A program made the translations under genes and the position numbers. 64,000 nucleotides of DNA from Vitellaria paradoxa (Eukaryota > Streptophyta > Magnoliopsida > Ericales > Sapotaceae): assembly GCA_019916065.1 (NCBI GenBank), contig CM034234.1, positions 15,989,020-16,053,019 on the forward strand, written 5' to 3'. Every line of letters begins with the position of its first letter. Position 1 is the stretch's first letter. Below the pieces are notes generated by a model. That model was given only the letters and a program-made list of their open reading frames with translations, made no database searches and had not been told where the DNA came from. Positions 58,973-64,000 of the stretch are shown piece by piece.

Positions 58973-61900
58973 ATGAGTGCTGTTTCCGGAGTAATTTCGA
59001 GACAAGTTTTGCCAGCATGCGGTAACCTTTGCTTTATGTGCCCTGGAATGCGGGCAAGGTCTAGGCAGCCCGTGAAGCGATACAAGAAGTTGATTGCAGA
59101 TATTTTTCCTCGATCACAGGTTAGTTTTGTGCAATGTTTACTTTATTTGCTTCCTCTTTTTGTTAAAAGACCAATTCATGTATGCTGGTTGCTTGATTCT
59201 GAATAGATGGTAGTATATTGCGGTTGTCTTCAACTTTTGCAACATCAACTGTCAAAGTAACTAAGAACTTCAAATTGGAGTCAAAATATTATTGAATCAT
59301 CATAGCTACTTCGATATCTTCTATCCACATAATCCCGTTTGGGGCTCAACAAAATAACACAAACCTCTACAAATCTCTATAAAATTTAAATTTTTTACTA
59401 ATTGCATGAATTATAAGATTGTAACTTTTACTAATTTATACTACTCCAAACTTGCGTGCAAAGTTATGATTTGTATTGAAATGCTATGGACTTTATTCTT
59501 GAAACTAGGCTGCAAACAAGTTGGGCCGATTTGTAGATTGTCAAAGCTTGGTTTGAAAACCTTATTAAGCTTGAAATCATGTTCAAGTTTGGTTTCTTAA
59601 ACTTTCCAGTCAAGCTTTAAACAAGCTGAGCTCAAGTACCTTGATTATTTTACACACTTAATCTTACCGAGTGCGAATTGAGTGTGAACTAAAATTGTGT
59701 TTAAGCTTGTTTGATTTCATAATGAGCTAATCTCAAACAGGTTTTAATGAGCTGAACATGAATCGAACTTGAGTTGTTTGGTTCGTTTATCAAACCTACT
59801 TGAAACCTTGCATGGAATTCAGAAATCTTATGCAGCAAAGCTCTCTGGAACTTTAGCTATTTTTTATTTTTTGTTATTCTTTCCTTGCTTTTATTACGGT
59901 AAGCCATTGAGATTATGATGGTTATTCCTCCTCCCCCAACAATTATTAAGATTGGAATACATTTTGCCGTCACTTCTAGAAAAATGTTATTTTGTTTTAT
60001 TTAATTACTAAGTGGACATAAGCTTTACCATCCTAGCATTTACTTTGGATCCCTACTCTGCAGTTATATGCTTATGGAACATTTAACTTCCAAAGGCGCT
60101 GTTTGACAAAATTGAAAAATGGATTCTTGATCACGTCAACACTTAATTAGTGACTTGAAGACTTTAAGAAGCTGAATTTGCAGAGTTTATTAGTAATTAA
60201 GTATAAAGATTTCAGTTGAGACTAAAATTCAGAATTACATTCTGTGCATGTTCAGAATTCAAGAAGTCAGGTTAACTTGTAAGTGTACCGATATATAATC
60301 AAATCAAGTATATGCTATATGCTTATTAAACACTCGAGACATATTACATCTTGTGCCATGTAGATACACAGGTTTTATAACACATTGCAAATGTTTTGCT
60401 ATTTTCATAGGAAGAAGAACCAAATGATCGGAAGATTGGAAAACTTTGTGAATATGCTGCCAAAAATCCTTTGCGTATACCCAAGGTACTTTGGTTCATG
60501 TTGGAGTCTAAAAAATATAAGTTTCTCTTAGTTATGCAATGTTATTAATTTTCATGACAAAATGTATCTTCATAAGTGCATGCATCTATCAGTATCGCTC
60601 ACAATTCAGTTCAACATGATAGAATAAAACACATAGAGATTGATTGCCACTTCATCAAAGAAAAGCTAAGGAATGGCCAAATCTGCATACTATTTGTTAA
60701 GTCTAGTGAGCAACTTGCAGATATTCTTACTAAAGGTTTTAGTAGTAAAGTTTTTAAATCTCCTGTATGCAAGATGGGCATGAGAGACATATATGCTTCA
60801 TCTTGAGGGGGAGTATTGTAAAGTATAAATAGGGTTATTTGTGTAAATGGAGTAGAGTTTAGAATTTAGAATAGTTTTTGAGTCTCGGTGTATTCTATTA
60901 TTCTTGTACTCGTATATATTCTTTGTACCTTGGATTAGAGTTAAGATAATATGTTGAAAAGTACCAATTCTACAATTCCTAACAAGAGTAGAGTATCAAA
61001 TATTAGAGACTTTAGGCAAATTAGTCTCATTGGTAGCTTATACATAGTCCTGGCAAAAGTTTTAGCTAGTAGGCTAAAGAAGGTTATTAGCTTTGTGGTA
61101 TCAGAAGCCAAAAATGCCTTTGCAGAGGGAAAATAAATCCTTGATGCTGCCTTAATTGTGAATGAGACAGTTGATTCCAGGTTGAAGAGTAAAGTCTCTG
61201 GGAAAAACCTTATGATCATGTCAATTGAGAAGTCCTATTGTATCTCTTGGAGAGGATGGGATTTGGGAAAAAATGAAGGAAATGTATGAAATGGAGTATA
61301 TCCACTGTATGGTTCTCAATTTTGGTTAATGGTACTCCAGGTAGGTTCTTATGGGTTTCTGAAGGATTGAGACAGGGAGTCCTCTATTGATTTGGGAGAA
61401 AAATGAAAGAAATGGATTAAATGGTATATATCCACTGTGTACGATTCTTAGTTTTGGTTAATGGCACTCCTCCTAGATTCTTCTAGGCTTCCAGAGGATT
61501 GAAAAAAAAAAGAAATGGGGGGATCTTCTATCCCTATATCTTTTTGTTATTGTGATGGAAGTTGTCAACAGAATGATTGAGAAGCTAAGGACAAGGGGTT
61601 ATTAAAGGAATTCTTAGTGGGAAATGCATCTCGAGGTAGCTTGACGTATCTTGTCTCCTCTTTGCAGATGACTTGGTGGTCTTTTTATCAAGCAAATTTG
61701 ACATATGTCGGCCATATTTGGTGTTTTCTTCTATTAGAGGTAGTGTCAAGTCTAAAAATCCATTTCAACAAGTTAGAAATTATTTCAATTGAAAATGTGG
61801 ATAATGTGGAGGATCTTGCTTTCGTTCTGGGATGAAGGAAGATTGTTCATTACCTTCGATGTACCTAAGGCTATGTTGGAGGCTCCATTCAAGGCCAAAG

Positions 61901-64000
61901 GAGTTTGGGATGGCGTGTTGGAGAGGATGCAAAAGAAATTAACTCGGTGGAAACGAAAAGTATCTGTCTACAAGGGCAAAGGTAACGTTGATAAAGAGCT
62001 TGCTTTCTAGCTTGCCAGTTTATTTCATATTGTTGTTCAGAGCCCCTGCCTTTTTTATGATCAAGAAGATAGATAAAATTTAAAGGGATTTTTTATGAGG
62101 GAAAGGTGAAGAGGGCCACAAATACCACTTGGTGAGATGGTAGACAGTGTGTCTTCCCATTCACGAAGGAGATACTGCAATAAAAAATCTAAAGTAGTTC
62201 AATGAAGCTCTATTGAGAAAATGACTATGGAGATGCACTCGTGAGAAAGACAAATTGTGATGGAAGACCATCACTCATAAATTTGAGGGAGGGGGATTGG
62301 GGAGAGAGGAATAAAACTCTGAGGACTGACCAATCGGTTCAAATTCTTTTTTTTTGGTAATTATCGGTTCAAATTCTTGGTCTAGCATTAGAAGAGAGTG
62401 GCAAATTTTCTAGGATCATAGCAGATGGTAGCTAGGAAATTGGAAGCATAAGTGAAATCTGGAAGATAAACTGGAGACACTATTCCCTGAACTCTTTAAT
62501 TTGTCAACCAACAAGGAAGCTATAGTGGCAGATTGTATAATTCCAAGTGATCTAGACATGGGATGGGATTTAGTTCTTCGTAAAAATCTAAATGATTAGG
62601 AGATAGCCAGATATGATGAGATGTTGGAAATGATTCAATCTCGAAAGCTGGGGGGAGCAGGTGATGAGGTCCGCTGGATGGATACAAAATCAGGAAAGTT
62701 TGAGGTCAATTCTTAGTACAGAATCCTTTGCGGGAACGGAGCTTCTAACTTCCCCTGCAGAAAGTTATGGGCGATGGATGTGATTCTTATGGTGGCTTTC
62801 TTTGCTTGGTGCGTATTACATGGAAATATATTTACCATGGATAACTTACAAAAGAGGGGTAATGCGTTGGTTAATAGATGCAGTTTGTGTAAGAACCAGG
62901 GAGGAGACGATTGACCACATTCTAATTCATTGTGATTGGACTAAGGAAGTATGGGCCCAGAAATCTTAATTCCCTTACCATTCAGACCTCTGTCAGAGCA
63001 CATTAAATTATTCATATAGTTTTTTTGTTTGTTTGTTTGTTTTTTTTTTTTTTTTAATCATCTGGAAAACACTAGATGCTGGAGCTTCTATAGCCTAAAT
63101 CTCATTCTCTGTTGTAACATTTTGGTTATTATAATCGAATACTTTATGTTGTGGTTACTGTTTATGCAACACAAATAGATTTGATAAATGAATCGAGGAA
63201 CCATTTCAAGGGAAGCTTCCATGCAAATTATTATTATTGCTTCATTAATTCAATTTCTGATTCTGATCAACAGATAACAAGTTCACTTGAGCAAAGATGC
63301 TACAAGGAATTGAGAATTGAGAATTTTCAGTCAGCAAAAGTTGTCATGTGCATTTACAGGAAGTTGTTAATTACTTGTAAGGAGCAAATGTGAGTTCATT
63401 CCTATTGATATAATTTCCTATGCTTTCATTAAATATTTTGTGTAAGGTGCTGTTTCTAGAATTTCTTGAAGACATTATTAGTCATAACTTCTTGCTCTTT
63501 TATCTGCATTTTGCAATTAATTATGGAGGAAGTTTGTCTGTGGATTGAAAATTTGGTCTTGGTGTGTGCATGATTACATTCTTCTAAATCTATTGCATTG
63601 CTACTTGTAGAGTTGAGACTTCAATTGGTAAAAAGTGGAGAGCAAACAGGACAATTGTTAATGGTTAACACAATTTGATGTGTACCATTTGCTCTTATTC
63701 TGTCAGATATTTTTCCCAATTATCTGCATTATGATATGTGACCATTTGGCAGGCCTCTCTTCGCAAGTTGTTTACTAAGCATCATTCACACTTTGCTGGA
63801 TCAAACAAGACAGGATGATATGCGAATTATAGGATGCCAGACACTTTTTGACTTCGTAAATAACCAGGTTGGTGTAATGTCTATGCCTTGGTTTTTTTTT
63901 TTTTTTTTTCTTTTTTTTCACTTGTACATTAATTATATAATTGTGAACTGTATCTCAAGCTTGTAGACTCTGCTGCCTACATAGGATTTTGTTACCTGTC
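58973..64000 (+). CDS. EFR3-of-plants / SEMI-ROLLED LEAF2-like protein, 5' part
   Basis: Plant homologue of EFR3, the S-acylated anchor that holds the PI4-kinase alpha complex at the plasma membrane. Exons seen: 58973-59119 (49 codons), 60411-60485 (25 codons), 63274-63389 and 63753-63867, all with GT-AG introns and matching phase (the last two join inside an ATG codon). The gene continues past the window. The peptide begins MSAVSGVISRQVLPACG. Cys 16, 20 and 23 beside a basic stretch (RARSRQPVKRYKK) fit the known lipidated N-terminal anchor of EFR3 proteins. The following KIGKLCEYAAKNPLRIPK, QRCYKELRIENFQSAKVVMC and DDMRIIGCQTLFDFV are helical ARM-type segments typical of the family. An in-frame TTG upstream was ignored. 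Intron 3 is 2.8 kb because of retrotransposon debris. It sits next to the AN1 gene as At2g41830 does in Arabidopsis. Confidence 0.92.
60555..60945 (+). mobile_element. Ty1/Copia 3' fragment: RNase H end, polypurine tract, LTR start
   Basis: The frame at 60576-60806 reads AHNSVQHDRIKHIEIDCHFI and EQLADILTKG, the C-terminal end of a Copia polyprotein, and ends at TGA. Directly after it comes the polypurine tract TTGAGGGGGAGT (60803-60814), then TGTAAAGTATAAATAGGG, the probable start of the 3' LTR with a TATA-like box. The LTR is cut off at about 60945, where L1 sequence begins. Same strand as the host gene, inside intron 3. Confidence 0.82.
60946..62965 (+). mobile_element. Degenerate L1-type LINE fragment
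   Basis: RT region: FRQISLIGSLYIVLAKVLASRLKKV at about 61010-61085, ILDAALIVNE after a stop, and LFADDLVVF (catalytic FADD) at about 61659-61685. C-terminal zinc-binding region at 62760-62930 (VAFFAWCVLHG, MDNLQKRGN, NRCSLCKNQG). Frames are broken many times. The region 61250-61385 is repeated in diverged form at 61386-61515. No poly-A tail was found at its 3' side. Nested in intron 3 of the EFR3-like gene. Confidence 0.8.

Overview
This window is nuclear DNA from a dicot-type flowering plant. It is about two-thirds A+T or more, its genes have GT-AG introns, its intergenic space is large and full of short transposons, and every recognisable protein belongs to a plant family. I joined exons by eye from reading frame and splice sites; no alignment was run. 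No tRNA, rRNA or CRISPR was found.

Six protein genes can be supported. (1) A divergent C1 (DC1) zinc-finger protein on the minus strand, 1368-3300, two exons, 598 aa. (2) A GH28 polygalacturonase on the plus strand, 18573-22916, nine exons, 459 aa, of the ADPG/abscission type. (3) A small single-pass membrane protein on the minus strand, 37708-38046. (4) 40S ribosomal protein S2 (uS5) on the plus strand, 42011-44903, two exons, 272 aa. (5) An AN1/C2H2 stress-associated protein on the plus strand, 49066-52393, two exons, 287 aa. (6) The 5' part of an EFR3-of-plants gene on the plus strand, from 58973 and running off the window.

Genes 2, 4, 5 and 6 lie in the same relative order as their Arabidopsis relatives At2g41850 (ADPG2), At2g41840 (RPS2C), At2g41835 (SAP11) and At2g41830 (EFR3-like), as I recall those locus numbers. 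A sister Arabidopsis block has ADPG1, RPS2D and SAP13. The segment therefore looks like an ancient conserved gene block stretched by transposons. The genes are otherwise functionally unrelated: cell-wall pectin cleavage, translation, stress response and anchoring of the plasma-membrane PI4-kinase complex.

Layout: 1-3.4 kb, flank and DC1 gene. 3.6-10 kb, a diverged tandem duplication whose second copy holds a TIR element that itself holds an RTE-type LINE. 10-18.4 kb, MITEs, a SINE and very AT-rich blocks. 18.4-23.1 kb, polygalacturonase. 23-28 kb, CTGCAG-type foldback MITEs. 28-32.3 kb, an inverted duplication, a second RTE LINE and a 0.9-kb long-TIR element with TGACGA palindromes. 32.3-37.6 kb, AT-rich with MITEs. 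37.7-38.25 kb, the membrane-protein gene with a Tourist-like MITE next to its start codon. 42-53 kb, RPS2 and the AN1 gene, each with an intron over 2 kb. 53-58.4 kb, MITEs and a SINE. 58.4-64 kb, the EFR3-like gene with Copia and L1 debris in an intron.
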